Assembly: GCA_032358165.1 (NCBI GenBank)
Contig: JAALGY010000012.1
Location: forward strand, 2,108,001 to 2,172,000
Source: Diplosphaera chodatii
Lineage: Eukaryota > Chlorophyta > Trebouxiophyceae > Prasiolales > Stichococcaceae
Length of the DNA: 64,000 nucleotides
Direction: 5' to 3'
Shown in pieces: positions 11,351 to 24,661 of the stretch. Each line of letters begins with the position of its first letter. Within the stretch, counting starts at the first letter, position 1. Both the position numbers and the translations under genes were made by a program. Below the pieces are notes generated by a model. It was not told the origin of the DNA. It saw only the letters and a program-made list of their open reading frames with translations, and did no database searches.

Positions 11351-14300
11351 ATGGCTCAGAGCGTGCTCGCAAGCTGGCATCCGGAGCCGCTGGATTATGA
11401 AGGCGATGCCAAGAAGCTCAGAGACCTGCAGAAGGCACTCAAACATGACTGGGATGCATTGGAAGGCGACCCTGTGCAGCAGCTGGGGGCAGTCGTGAAA
11501 TGGATACCGCTCACACTTGCGTGAGTTCCTCAAAGACTTTAGTTTTCGATCGTCCCTAGTCGCTTCGATGCCCTGCAACTGATTGTAACCGTCAGACAGG
11601 ACGTACTGTGTGCTATGCCGCACTGCGTTGGCCGGGGGCCAATGCGCCAGTGTCATCTGGATGTATACCCTCTGCACGGCCTGCTCATGTGCCCATTGCA
11701 TAATGAACGCCAAACTGCTGACATGCATATCGCATATGTTGACCAAAGATGTCACGTGCTGACGCATGGTGAGCTTGACCCACTGCGCATCCACTTGGAG
11801 CTTGCAAAATATTGTTTAGGAATGCTGATTGCCACCTGTGGCATTTGCTGTGCGCTGTGAGTGTCGCCAGACAATGAGCTGCCTTCTCCTTTTGTTTTCA
11901 GGCTGCTGCGCACCACAACCAAGTATCCAGCTCAAGACCTGGTGACGCTGGCCGAGACGCTGCTGGCGGTGGTGCTGAATGCGGAGCTGAACGTGCTGGT
12001 GATGGTGCGCACGTCCAAGTTGCTGGCCAAGGTGAGGCTGGTGTGAACCCTTGGCTGTGCGGCCAGCATGTGCCAAGCATTGATGTGACAGCAAGCATTC
12101 TCCCGAAGTTCCGTGGTTGTTGGCTGGCCTGTAGCACTGCATTGCTGATTTTGCATTTGGACAACAGCTTTTGTTTCTGGAGTGGTTTTGTGTAGCCTGT
12201 GATGCCGGAATGTGTTGGGTCACAGCCTGGTGCCTGGAGGCTCAACCAACTGAGTGTCAGAAAGCTTTTTGCATCCAAAACCACAACATGAAACACAGCG
12301 CAGGGTGTGCTACATGCGGCATTGTGTGTGACGTGCAGGTGCTGCAGCGGCTGCGGCACGTGAAGGGAGTGGTGCTGGAGGTGCCATGGCGGCCTCTTCG
12401 AGCACTGCTGCGGCGGCAGCTGCTGGCACGCACACAGACCTACGAGAGTGAGTGCTCGTTGCTGCGGCTGCCCCTGATGCAGGAACGTGCCACCTGTTCC
12501 TGCGCTGATGGCCCGCCCGACCTCAGCAGCTTCCGGGCTTGCTCGGAATGCTGCGCCAGAAGTGGCAGCACTTGTGCCACTGGCTGCACCTTGGCTTTGC
12601 TTGCACTGCAGGTCCGATGATGCTGCAGCAGGTGGTGGGTGAGGCACTGACGAAGCTCATCCGCAAACTGCGCCGCTACTTCCCAGCAGGTGCAACATGA
12701 AGCTGGCTTGCCAATGATGTTTAGGAGCTCGCTTTCCTGATCGAGTATACACGTTTCTGCTGCACAGCAGGTATCTAATCTAATGTCGGCCTGTACGTCA
12801 TGGCTCCAGGCTGGTCAGTCATAAGGTGTGCTGCTCTTGACTTTTGCAGGCTCCGCGGCTGAGATCTGGGCGGAGTGCGAGCCCAAGATCCGCGACCCAC
12901 TGCGCCCAACCGTCTACCAGGTGCGCTGGCGCAAGCACATGAATGACTCTGGTGCACCTCCGCGCAAGCGCCTCTTGTGTGCTAGCCACCCTGCCTGGGT
13001 GGGTGCGAAACGACCGTAGCATGGTCCCGTTACACACCCTCCCAATGCTCCTCCCTGCCAGGCGCTGGGCGAGCTGACGCTGTTCATGCCGACGGTGGCG
13101 GCGGCGAGGGGCGACGGCGACTGGGGCGCCTGGGCGGCCGCCTGGCTGGGCGCCTGGTCCCGCATCGCGCACTGCGACTTCTGGGACCGGCACTGGATGG
13201 CGCTGTTCTCGCGCCTCGTCAAGCACGACACCCGCAGTGAGCGCCACCCACGGTGTAGCGCCCTTGCAACATTGTGCGCAAGGGTTTGCAACACATGTGC
13301 AATGTGACATATCGGCGCAGAGCAACGTCGTGACAACACCAAGATGCGCTGCCCCCGACATCAACGATGTCGGTGATGATTCATGATGCAGGCCTCGTGG
13401 ACTGGGGCCCGCTGATGCCGCAGCTGTACACGCGCATCATGTGGGCATTCCACCTGCCCGTTGGCTCCGCCACCGCATCGCCACCCATCAGTGCGCTGTC
13501 TTCCGCTGCCAGCCGCCTGTTGCTTGTGCTGACATCCTGAACAGCAGACTTAATTAGCAGATGTGCCATCAGCGTCAGCGTTGGAAGTTGCTCAGAAACA
13601 GCGGTGATGTCAGTAAAAATTTGTCGCTGCGTGCAGGCCGCAAGGGGCCAGATGCAGCGCTTGCATCCTTTGTGGGCCTGAGCCCGGGCGTAGCGACTTC
13701 AGCAGGCCAGGTGCTGTTGTCCACAGCTGACCTGCTCCGGAGCATGCACCCACCACCAATGCCCTGGTCTTGATGCAGGCAGGGTCTGAGCAGCTCTGCC
13801 GCCCTTCGTAGGTCGTTGTCTACCTGCTAGGCCGGGCTACAGCGCCAGCAATTCCAGGTGCCCCCAACAACGGCAGCGGGCAGCGGGAAGTTGCCAACAC
13901 GAAGGAAATGGAAGTGGGGCAGCAGGAAGCAGAAGAACACGAGGACATGGCGCTGGCGCACCTGCGCACGGTTGCTGTGCTGCTGGAGCAGTACTTCCAT
14001 CCCAGCAACAATGGCAGGTGTGTACAGTTTGCAGGGTTGATGTGTCTGCTGGTGAAATTATGTACTGCAGTGGTCTGCCTGCCCACCCTGTCAGCGGCAA
14101 TCTTAGTGGCCTGAATCCCCATCGATCTTCCATGTTGCTCACTTATGGCAGGGTGATGTCTGACACCTTCGCCCTGTGGATGCCGGTGCAGCTGGAACTC
14201 GGCGCTGACCACGTTCCTGAACCAGCTGAGCGGGCATCTGGCGCGCCGCACCAGCCGCGAGGCCGAGCTCGCCGCCAAGGCTGCTGCTGACCTCGCAGAT

Positions 14301-17300
14301 GCTGCAGGTGAGACCCGTTGCCATGATGACGAAGGTTTCCAGAGTTGGGTGTGATTAAGCTCTTGTCAGCCAGCACCTGGCAGTGAAAGGCCTATCAGCA
14401 TTGAAACAACGTTGATCTTTGTTTAGGCGCCACGGCTGACAAGTCTTGATCATGGAGTTCGTGTTGCGCAGAACCGGACGTTGATGATGCAGCAGCAGCG
14501 GCGGGCGATGCAGAAATGGATGATGCTGCGGCTGACGTGGGTGCAGCGGCTGGCATGGCGGCGGCAGGGGCCGTAGTTACGGACGAGGTGGCGTCAGATG
14601 ACTCGGGCACAGCCACCGAGGAGGACAGCACCCGGCCTGTGCTGGAGCCGGCTGTGCGGGATGCCACCGCCCGGATCATTGTGCGCCTGGCCAGCAGCGC
14701 GCTGTCCTCAAAGGTGTGCTGCAACCCGGTATTAACTGTGACATATGCAGATGCCAGAGTTGAGCTGCACACGATGCGTGTGTCTGTTGGCGCTCCAGTT
14801 GCCATGTGCAGAGGTTGTGCAGGCATGGAGACGCATCATAGCAATGCAAGTTGACGGCTCGGTAAAAGTGACGCCACCCTGTGCTCCGCAGGACGGCACG
14901 ACTGTCACCACAGCATGTTACACAATGCGGCGCATGGCTCACCTGGTGCCAAATGCTGTCCTGCCGCTTGTGTGCCAGCGCTTTGAGGTGCGAAGCCTCT
15001 CCGAATATCAATGTTCGTGTTCGTAGCTCAGGGAACATGCGAACAGAGCCCGGCAAGCTGCGCAAACACAGTAAGCTGCTAACCATGTATCTTTACCATG
15101 TATCTTTACCATGTATCTTTTGTGCAACCCATTTACACCATTTACACCTGAAATACCGACCCACCCGTTTCAGTGGACGCTATTCTCGGACGTCATCCTA
15201 CTGGCGCTGCTCTGCAGGCGGCGCTGGAGGCGGTGACGGCGTCGCAGCAGCTGGTGCCCGCCATCTTTGCGCTGGCCATGGTCACGCGCCCCCTACTGGC
15301 TGTGGGGCTGCCGCTGCCGGAGGGGGAGGGCATGGAGCTGGACGCAGCAGCTGACGACACCTCTGAGGCGCAGGTGCCTGTCTGTACATGGTTGCCTTCA
15401 CTCGACCTTGCCCTGACTCGATCATGCACGCGACCTCATGGGCACAACGGCGTGCTCTGAAAACCACTGCATATGTGTGCCCTCGTGGCCTGAGAGTGCT
15501 GCTGGTAGTGGTGCAACATGTCTTCGTGGCGTCGAATCCCCCATGTCCGATCTGTTGCTGGCTCGTGCAGGAGCGGGCACGGGGGCTGGTGGCAGGTGCA
15601 ATGGTGGCGCTGCTGCCGGCTGTGGACGCCAACGACGAGTCCAAGACCCTGGCCGTGCTGCGCTTCTACTGCGTGGTGCTGTCCAGCGTCCCCCGCCTGG
15701 AGGTTCGGCCCCCCCTGAGCTGCATTAAATGACTGCACGTCATACCAGGTCTACTAGCACTGGCAGTGGTCCTGCTGTGCGCCAGTCACATTGCAATGTG
15801 CAAGAGGATGATGGTACTAACTAGCCGCAGGCATAAAAAACTGTTGCCATCGCACACATCAACATTGTTCAGCAGAGCCCGCACCGAACCTTGTGCAGGA
15901 GGACGGCAGCGGCGAGCTGTCAACGCTGCCGTTGGCCGCGGAGGAGTGGGCGGATGAGCTGCTGAGCCGCGTTTTTGCGGTGCTTGCCAACCTGGACGCA
16001 CCCGCAGAGCACCGTGGCGCTGACGCCGGCGGCAGCAGCACCGCCTTCCGGGGCCACTCCTTCCTCATGGCCACCGAACAGTCCATGTTCAGGTGGCAGC
16101 CTGTCATTAGCCCTCAGCCCTTAGCCTCAGCCGCTCTGGTTGAGATTCTCACAGGTTGACGTGTGTTTTGACACAGACCACGAATGCTACAACCATCTAT
16201 GTGCGGTGCTGACTGTGCGTAGACGTGCTGCAGGCCGATGGTGCAGCTGCTGTTTGCGCGCATGGCGCCCGGCATGCGGCGGCGGGCCATGACGCGCCTC
16301 GCCCGCTTCATCACAGGCAGCACCCTGCCGTCCGTCCTCACCGAGGTGCGCCCTGCTGCAGGGCAGCAAGATGTTGGCTTGGTCACAAAAGGTGCCGCCA
16401 AATAGTAGTGGGTCACCAGCAGTTGCTGTCCTGCGAAGCCGGTGGTAGGTGACACTGATCGTGCGGCAATGGCAGGCAGCTGCTGAGCATGATGTCCTGC
16501 GATGCAGGCGGGCGTGATGGTGAACGCCGCGGCCATTGCAGACCCTGACATGGCAGCAGCTGTGCTGACGGAGCCACTTCTGGCCGCACTTGAGTCTGAG
16601 CTCGCCTCCCTGAAGGATGCCACGCCCTCCAAGGCGAGTGTCACATAGCAAGCCGATGCCGCAGGGCAATTGGATTCTCAATGTCCCTAGGAAATCCTCT
16701 TGCATTGCAGCTCTGTATCAGATATGCAGGATTTGTTTTATTGCCACAGCAGACTGGGACGGTGGTGAAACCATTTTAGCTGTGTTGCAGGCCCAGGAGG
16801 CGGCGCTGACGTTCACGATGGCGCTTCTGACTGCATCCGTCATGCCACTCGGGGCGGCAATACTGTCACTGGCGCCGCGGCTGCGGGCGGTCATCGACGC
16901 CGCATTTGCCGTCCCAGTTCGGGTGGGGGGCAAGGCTGCCAAGTGGATCAGACTGTGCACAACGAGCTCGCCCAACTTTGGTTCATGGACCGCAGGCCAG
17001 GCGGCCGCGCATCCTGTGGGCGGACACCTCCCGATGGCTGCACGATGACTGCAAAGGTCACTCTGTAGGCTGCTGCTGCAGGCGGTGTCGGGGTACGCTG
17101 GGCGGCTGCTGTGCGCCAGCATGCAGGCTGCGGCGTCCTGGTACCCGCTGCAGCAGTTCGCCTCCACCGCGCAGCCGGGCCAGCTGGAGCGCTTCTACGA
17201 CAAGCGGGAGGCCGCCGAGCAGCTGCGGCCGCCCACCTGGCACAAGCCCAGCCCCGAAGAGGTGGGCACACGCCGCTGACCGCTGCTTGGATTGCATCGC

Positions 17301-20300
17301 CGCTGCCAACAGTAGTAAATAAGTGCGCGGCCGCCAGGGTTGCTGTCTGATGTTTTGTCGGGTTGGCACACCACTGCGGACTGTGACCTCTGTTTAGCAC
17401 AACATCGCTGGCGTCCCTGCAGCTGGAGTTTGCCAGCAGCCTGGCCAGTGAGTTCCTGACGTCCGCCGCCGAGGGGCTGTCCGCGGCGGCCGCCGACCCG
17501 AGCACCGCCGCCGCGTGGCTGGAGCGCCGGCAGGCGGTGCGGGCGCTGGCGTGGCGGCTGGAGGGCGTCGTCTCCGGCCTGCGCTCCAACTTCGTGGATT
17601 ACCAGCACGGCGGTGCGTTGGGGCCCACCATGCTGCAATTGCACATCGTAGCATTCAGGGAGGCCACAGCATTGGTGAAGCAGGGTGTTGCGGCTGCCGA
17701 CTGCAAGCGCAACAGATATGGCTCGTGGAGCTGCACGCTTCCATTGCATGCCGGCCGCAAGCGTCTTTGTGGGAATGGTTTAAGCCTGCATCCCTGGCAG
17801 ACTCTACAGGTTGCGCAAGCGCATGTGCTCGGTTTGGATATGTCACACCGCTGTACCATGTGATGCAGATGAGGCAGGCGAGTCGCTCGCCATCACCGGC
17901 TGGGCGGGGCCGCCCCTGGGCTCTGTGGACATGCGCGTTGCTGCCACCCAGGCGGTCGTGGCTGCCCTGCGCATCGTCCCGGAGCAGGTACGAGCTTGTT
18001 CCAACACCTTCAAGCCTTCAATTGTTTGCCTCTGGCGGCGCTCATTGTGAAACTCTGTGCACTGGTCCGACCAGTTCTGATGCATGCGCACATGTGCAGC
18101 AGCACTCGTATGCGATTGCCGTGCTGCTGGGCGGATGCAGGACTCGGAGACGGTGGGGCTGCTGCTGCGGGTGGCGGAGCTGCTGGGGCAGCCGGGCGGG
18201 CAGCAGTTGGCGGAGCAGGCGTACCTGGACCGCATGTGGGCCGCGGACCAGGAGGCCGCGCGGGAGCCCGGGGAGGCGCGCCTGCTGGGGGTGCGGCTCG
18301 GCTGCCGTCAGTTTCCCTGCTGTGAACCATGTCCGTTCCCAAATGGCTGCTTGCATGCAGAGGGTCAACGGGTCAATGCGTGGCCTGCCCGGCCAGCCCT
18401 GCTCCAGAACCTTCCCATGTCCTGCTTATAAGAGAAACTGTAGCTACTTTCGCCGGCACTTCAGTGCTGCTTCAGCTGCACACGCGCTGCCCCGCCGGTG
18501 ACGCAGGGGGACGAGGAGCGGGCGGGCACGAGGTGGCGGGTTCGGCGGCCGGCGTGGCTGCTGGTGGAGCGGGTGGCCCTGGACGCGCAGTGGCGCGACT
18601 CCCAGCGCGCCTACCGCCCCTGGGCCTCCACCGCGCGCCCCGCCCCGGGCTTTGGCGATGTGCCTGCGCCTGTCAAGGTGCGAGAATCGATGCAAGCTGC
18701 CAAATTCAATGCAAGTCTTTCTTGCTTGCAGCTTGAGCAGCCATCAAGGCACATTGACACCTTCGACAGCGCAGCATTACCTATGGGCTCCAACAACACT
18801 CAGGGGGCTGCAGGGGCCTTTGGAGCATGTGCAGTGTGCGGTTCATTGCGGAGGGTCAGTTGGCTTGGTACTGCACTGCAGGAGCTTGCCAACGAGCTGC
18901 TGCGGCTGAGCTTCAGTGTGTACAAGAACGTGCGCGACATCTCCCGCAACACCCTGGAGCGCCTCCTGAAGCGCTACTCTGCGCTCGCGCCGGCTGCGCT
19001 GCCGCCCGTGCTGCTGGCCGTCTCCGGCGCTTTGTCAGCGGTAAGGGCTGTGGCTTTGACTGTGCCACCACATTGTCGGGCTGTGTGAAATGCCAAACAC
19101 TGCCATCATCAACAAACTACACGGCCGTCACAATCCTGCTGAGGTGTCTGCAGGCGGCGGGCGCAGCAGGGAATGGCATCATCGGCCTGCCAGGCAACGG
19201 CAGACAGGCAGCAGGCAGCAGTGGCGGCGCCGGCAGCGGCAGCGAGCTCGTGCTCTCTGAGGATGGCGTCACAGATGCGCTGCTGCAGCGGCTGCTGGAG
19301 CAGATGCATGCACCAGAAGTGGATCTGAAAGGTGTGTCCCCATTGCCGTCGCCTGCAGGTGTACTGCCAATGATGATGCACCGCAGGTGCCACTTGTCAC
19401 AGCCGCTGCTGAGTAGGCCCTTCCAGCGAGCATGCTGTTGCAGGTGGATCGCCTCAGCGCTGTTGTGACAAGTTTGCCAACTGCCGCCCAAACCCCTATG
19501 GATGGACAACCTGGCCACCGCACCTTCACCTAAACATGTTGCGTTGAAAGCGTGAGAGATGTGCAAATGTGGGAGGACGTCGGTGCAGATGATGCGGCTG
19601 GGGAGGCGCTGGTGGCTGGCGGCGCCAACATGATGCTGCAGAAGGCGCTGTGGCGGCACTGCTCCCTGCACGCGGACGTGGCCGCCGCCGCCGCCGCCGC
19701 CCTGGTGGCGGGCGCCCGCCTGGGCGGCCCCCGCGCCGTCGCCTCCGTCAGCACCCTCAGCCTGTACAGCGGCATCCGCAGCTTCTGCGCCCCCGGCGTC
19801 CGCGCCGCGCAGGTCCCTGCCTTCTCTGCTGAATGTAGTGAACTCTTTGCAAACCATCACTGCTGATTGCTTTGAACATACCAGCCTGACCAGCGAGCAG
19901 GAGACAACTTCCTGTCATGGAATCTGCAGAGTAACATCTGTTTGTAGTCTGCACACTACCAGCGCAGACCCAATGCAGGCGTGTAGGCTGGAGTTCATGT
20001 GATAGTGTGTTGGGTGCAGGCGGGGCATGCACCGGCGCCGGCAGCCACTCTGGCGCTGATGCGCGGGCTGCTGGCGATGGCGGCGCCGCCCTCCCCGCAG
20101 CGGCCCCCGCTCCACTGGCGCCGCTCCCTGCTGGCCACTGCTCAGCTGCTGCTGCTGCTGCCGCCGCCGGATGCCGAGGTACTGAGCATAGGGACGCACG
20201 TCATTGCTCATGCAAGTGGACGCCTTGTGTGGATATTGATAAGCTACACTTGCATGCGTGTGAAAGCTGCAGTTGCTGTGAAAGCTGGTGATGACGCACG

Positions 20301-23300
20301 TGCACACCTGTGTACAGATGACAGGGCAGCTGACGGCCAACCTGGCGGCGGCTGCAGCCGGGGAGCTGTCCGGCATGCGAGCCCTGGCCGGCGGCGCCCT
20401 CGTCGCCATGCTGCCTGCTTCCCTGGCCGCATCGCAGAAACTGGTAGGGAGCTCCTTGCACGCCTGCACTGTAACAACTAAGCATTTGCCTCAGTTCTGG
20501 GGTGCTTTTGCAAGGGCATCTTGTGGGGCTGAATCGTCACAGTGAAGGGGGCCCTCCCTTGACGTTTACCGATACAACTTGCCAACACCATTGAAAGTTG
20601 TCCTCCTGTACAGGATGCACGGGGCCAGGCGGCAGCAGACGCCGCACGCACAGCGCTCAGCACTCCTGGGTGGGGTGACGCGGTCCTCTCGCAGCTGGCG
20701 CACACGCACCCCGCCACCAGCGGCGGCGGCGACAGCCTCCAGAAGCGGTGGGCTTGGATGCACCTCAAGTTGTCGCAGGACGCATGCTGCCAGCAGTTAT
20801 TGCCTCCCTGCCTGCCCTGCAAGACCCTGATGGCTCTACCCTGCAAATATGCATATATGCGCTCGTCAATGATGCCTATGGTGGCATAAGTTCGGCCTGT
20901 GGCAATCGTTGTCAGTTGCCGGTGCGACCACTGAGCGCCGGCTCCCCGCTGCAGGGTGGCCGCGTTGCAGGCGCTGTCGCAGGACGAGCAGTCGGCGCGC
21001 GCGCTGGGGCTGTCGCTGCTGCGCGCCCACGCGTGGCCCTACCGCTACGCCACCGACAGCCAGCCCGACTTCCTCGCCTCCAACGCCCGCCTGGTCAAGG
21101 TGCGGGTTGTGCGCGTCCGCGGCGGCACGTGCTCAACCAGCTGCTCGAGGACTGGGCGGCCCTGTAGGGACCACCTGTCCCCTTGGTGCCTGGTGTCCTG
21201 TGCCCGTTGTGCCCCACCCCAGGCACTGGCATCACAACATATCTTTCTGCCCCTGTCCAGAAACGAGGCCTACTTGTTGTGTCCAGGCGCTGGCGCTGGC
21301 AGCCCCCGCAGAGGCGGTCACCGCCTTCCGCCCCTGGGTCGAGCAGGCGCTGTCGCGGCCGCAGGACGTTGACCGGCCCGGCACCCTGGCCGCCACGGAG
21401 GCGCTGTCCGGCCTGCTGGCCGCCGGCGCGCCCTTTGCAGGTAGGGTTTCATCTGCCCTTGAAGGGCTGGCTGCCTGTCTCATCCTGACAGTAAAGCCAG
21501 CAAAGGGAAACACTGTTTCAGTGCTCCCCTCAGTTTCACATGCAGCAGTGGTTGGTCAACGCCGTGCCTGTTTGGCAGGGGACGGTGCTGCCTGGGGCGA
21601 CTGGTTTGCGCCGCTCCTCAGCTCGGCCATTGCAGCGGCGCCGCTGGACCTGACGGACGACTGGGCCACCGCGCTGCGGCTGGGCGTCAGCGGCCTGGTG
21701 CCCGCGCCCACTGGGCTGCCGCAGCTGCTGGAGCTGCTGGCCGGCATGGTCGCTGCAGGTGCGGTGTTTAACTCTCTTTGCCCATACCGCTGAGCGCCTT
21801 TTGGTTCAGTGCTGGTGTTGCAATTTGCTGCAGTGGCTGCCATGCTTTGTGTGCGCATACCACGCATCTCGGAAGCTGTCACCTCGTGGACAGCACTGCT
21901 GATGAGCGTGCAAGGCTTGCAAGGCAGGACGGGCTTCTCATTGCTGGCAATCAGCACCAACGCATGGCTTGGTGTCTTCCGTGCAGATGCCGGGTCAGCC
22001 CTGGTGATCAAGCAGCTGCGCTGCCTGCGCGGCTGCCTGCTGGAGCTGGCTGCCGCAGGCCTCCTGTCGCCAGCCGCCCCGCCCGCAGACCCGCCCAGCA
22101 GCACCACAGCCGACGCAGACAGCAGCAAGGAGGGCAGCAGCAGCGCAGCAGGCAGCAGCAGCCTCATCAGCAGCCTGCTGACCGGAGGGGGAACATATGA
22201 TGATGACGGCCCGCCGCCGAAAGCAAACGCTGCAGCAGCCTCCAGCTTCCTGGACACGGTGCTGGGCCTGCTGCCGGCCCTGGCGCGCATCAGGACTCAG
22301 ACTGTCCAGGAGGAGGCCGCCAAGTGAGTGGAGTCTGCCAGCATGCATCCATTCATGGCACCTTCTGCCAGTGGTTGTCCTGACGGCAGCTGACGAGAGG
22401 GGAAAGACTGGCGGTACAGTGTTGATGTGATGCTGCCTGGCAGGAGGTGTCATTCATGCACTCTTCATCAACCTTGTGCATGGACTGCTGTGCAGGCTGG
22501 CGGTCGCTGCATGCGGAGTTGCGGTTGGCTCAGCGGCTGGCGGGGCGGCGGCGGCGCATGTGGACCAGCTGTGCGCCTGGACGCTGTCTGTGCTGCAGGT
22601 GATCCGGTGGATCTCCCTGGCTGTCACTGTCTATTCCTTCAGCAAAATGGCGGGCTACCAACTCATAGGCGCAGCTTCTTGAATCTGCGCCTCGTAGAGC
22701 ACCCTCCTGACGTGACTCTCATGTGGGCTGCAGGAGTCGGCAGTGGCCGTGCAAGCAGCTGCAGGCGCCGCACCGGATGCAGCATTTGCTGACCCGCCCA
22801 CAGCCAATGGCCAGCTACAGCATGCAGACACTGCACAGGTAGGGGGTAGACCGTCAGCCGCGCACTGTTTGTGCATGCTACTGTCTGCCATTCGACAGGT
22901 CGACATATCTTGGTTTTTTGTTGAGGTGCAGCTGACCTGCGTGTGCTTCCTTCCAGGTCGAGGCGACACAGCACCTGGGCTTTGCGCTACAGTTTGCGAT
23001 CGAGGCGCTGCGCTTCGGCGAGGGCCCCGCGCTGGCAGACCGCCTGGTGCCCATGCTGGCCCCGCTTTTACAGCTGCAGGTGCGTGTGTGCCGCAGTGCT
23101 GGTCCGCCACCGGAGTGTGTATGACTGTCAATGCCGTCAAGGTCTTGTGTTGGTTGCGCCTTCATCTTCTGAGCTCCAGACCATCTGCTTTCCGCAGTTG
23201 ACAGTACGTGACATGGTCAACAGCACCTCAGGCTCTTGACCTCTGATGAACACGATGATCTGATGTTGCCTGCCCAGTGGCTTCTGTTATTGCAGCGCGC

Positions 23301-24661
23301 ATGCGCTGGCGTCAACACGCAGCATTGCTCAGCAGTGTTCGACTGTTGCCCCCCAGGAGCTGAAGCTGCCGGCGCTCCAGCGGCTGGAGGTGCCGGCGAA
23401 GACGGCGCTCGCGCTGCTGAAGTACCTGCCGCTGCCGGCGGGGCTGGCGGGCGATGTGGCGGGCTCGCTGCAGGGTGGGCGCAGCGTCACGCTGTGGACC
23501 GCCCGCGCCGCCGCCCTCGTCTTCGCGCAGTACTTCTGGTTCCGCCACGTGTTCCTGCTGTCGCCGTCCGCCTGCACCGACCTGCAGGTGAGCTTTTGCT
23601 GTGATTCCGGTTCCCTTCGTGCATGACCCACACCTGAGGACAACCACCTTGTGGTCACTGTCCATCTCACAGACCACTGTGGTCAGCTGGTGGCTGTGCT
23701 GCATGAACCACTGCAAGATGAGCTGTGTCTTGTGCACATCACAAGCGGGAATGCATGTACATTGCAGGGCATGGCGGAGGGCATGCTGGCGGACCCCAAG
23801 CTGGAGGTGGCAGACGTGGCGGCCGCCACGCTGTCGGGCATGCTGAAGGTGGCGCCGGAGGGCGCGGCCGCTGCCACGCGCGCCCGCTTCGTCGGCGCGG
23901 CCCGGGCGGCCACCACCTCCCAGCGCAAGGCGCGCCGCCGCGGCGCCTCCTCCGCAGGTGGGCCGCGCCCCACATCCGGAAGCGCACCCTGGCACTCCCT
24001 CGGTGCCGGCGGACACCACAAGTCGCAGTCAGTACGCTTTGACAAGCTGCAGAGGTGCCATGCACGGTGCAGTTGCTTGACGCTGTCCAGCACAGCATTG
24101 CACGAGTATCGGCTGATCCTGGAGTTTGCATGGATTTAATCTGCAGACCTGGCGGCGGCGGGGGCGGGGCTGCACGCGGCGGTGCTGGGGCTGCGGGCGG
24201 CGGCGCTGACGGCGCCCTACACCGTGCCCGCCTGGCTGCCGGACGTGCTGTCGGCGCTGGCCGCCGCCGCCTCCGCGCCCCCGCCCACCGGCAAGGTGCG
24301 TCCGATGTGCAACTCGACTCCTGCCGTGCCCGCCGATCGCGGTCTACATCTGGGAGTGTTCGCCCCACTGTGGCCAGCTTTCCATACGAGCCGCATTCAT
24401 GTCAGGCTGGCTTGCAGCGAGTCGGCGTCATCTGAGGAGTGAGTCGCTGTGGCGGCGGCAGATCGCACGTCTGTGTTGTGCCTGCCACTCGCGTGTACAT
24501 GCTGCCAGGGTGTGCTGCCGCAGGCTGCCAGGGCGGCGCTGTCGGACTTCCGGCGCACGCACGAGCCGGCGGCGCTGGCGGAGGCGCGCGAGGCGCTGGG
24601 CCCCGAGCGCTGGGAGGCCGTCGTGGAGTTCGAGGGCGGCCGCGAGGGCGGCTTCGCCTGA
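11351..24661 (+). CDS. PSME4: Proteasome activator PA200/Blm10 (PSME4)
   Basis: Giant HEAT-like-repeat protein that caps the 20S proteasome and opens its gate. It spans 13.3 kb with dozens of small exons. Checked 5' exons: 11351-11520, 11902-12031, 12339-12447, 12612-12689 and 12850-12920, continuing near 13062-13235. The N-terminus resembles plant PA200 (DPVQQLGAVVKWI, VLEVPWRPLRALL), and the junction of exons four and five yields RRYFPAGSAAEIW, a hallmark block. Helical-repeat exons follow across the whole interval, for example near 18890-19040 (NELLRLSFSVYKNVRDISR), 21290-21440 and 23360-23590. The last exon holds the DUF3437-type C-terminal region: ALSDFRRTHEP then EREGGFA-type residues and TGA at 24659-24661. 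The conserved C-terminal Tyr-Tyr/Phe-Ala is replaced by Gly-Gly-Phe-Ala. I chose ATG 11351 because it begins the first exon homologous to plant proteins. Exons between the blocks were not all traced. Confidence 0.9.
15082..15120. repeat. Three perfect 13-bp tandem repeats in a PSME4 intron
   Basis: The unit accatgtatcttt occurs three times without mismatch. It is followed at once by a second small duplication of atttacacc. The copies lie between coding exons of the PA200 gene. Confidence 0.85.
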
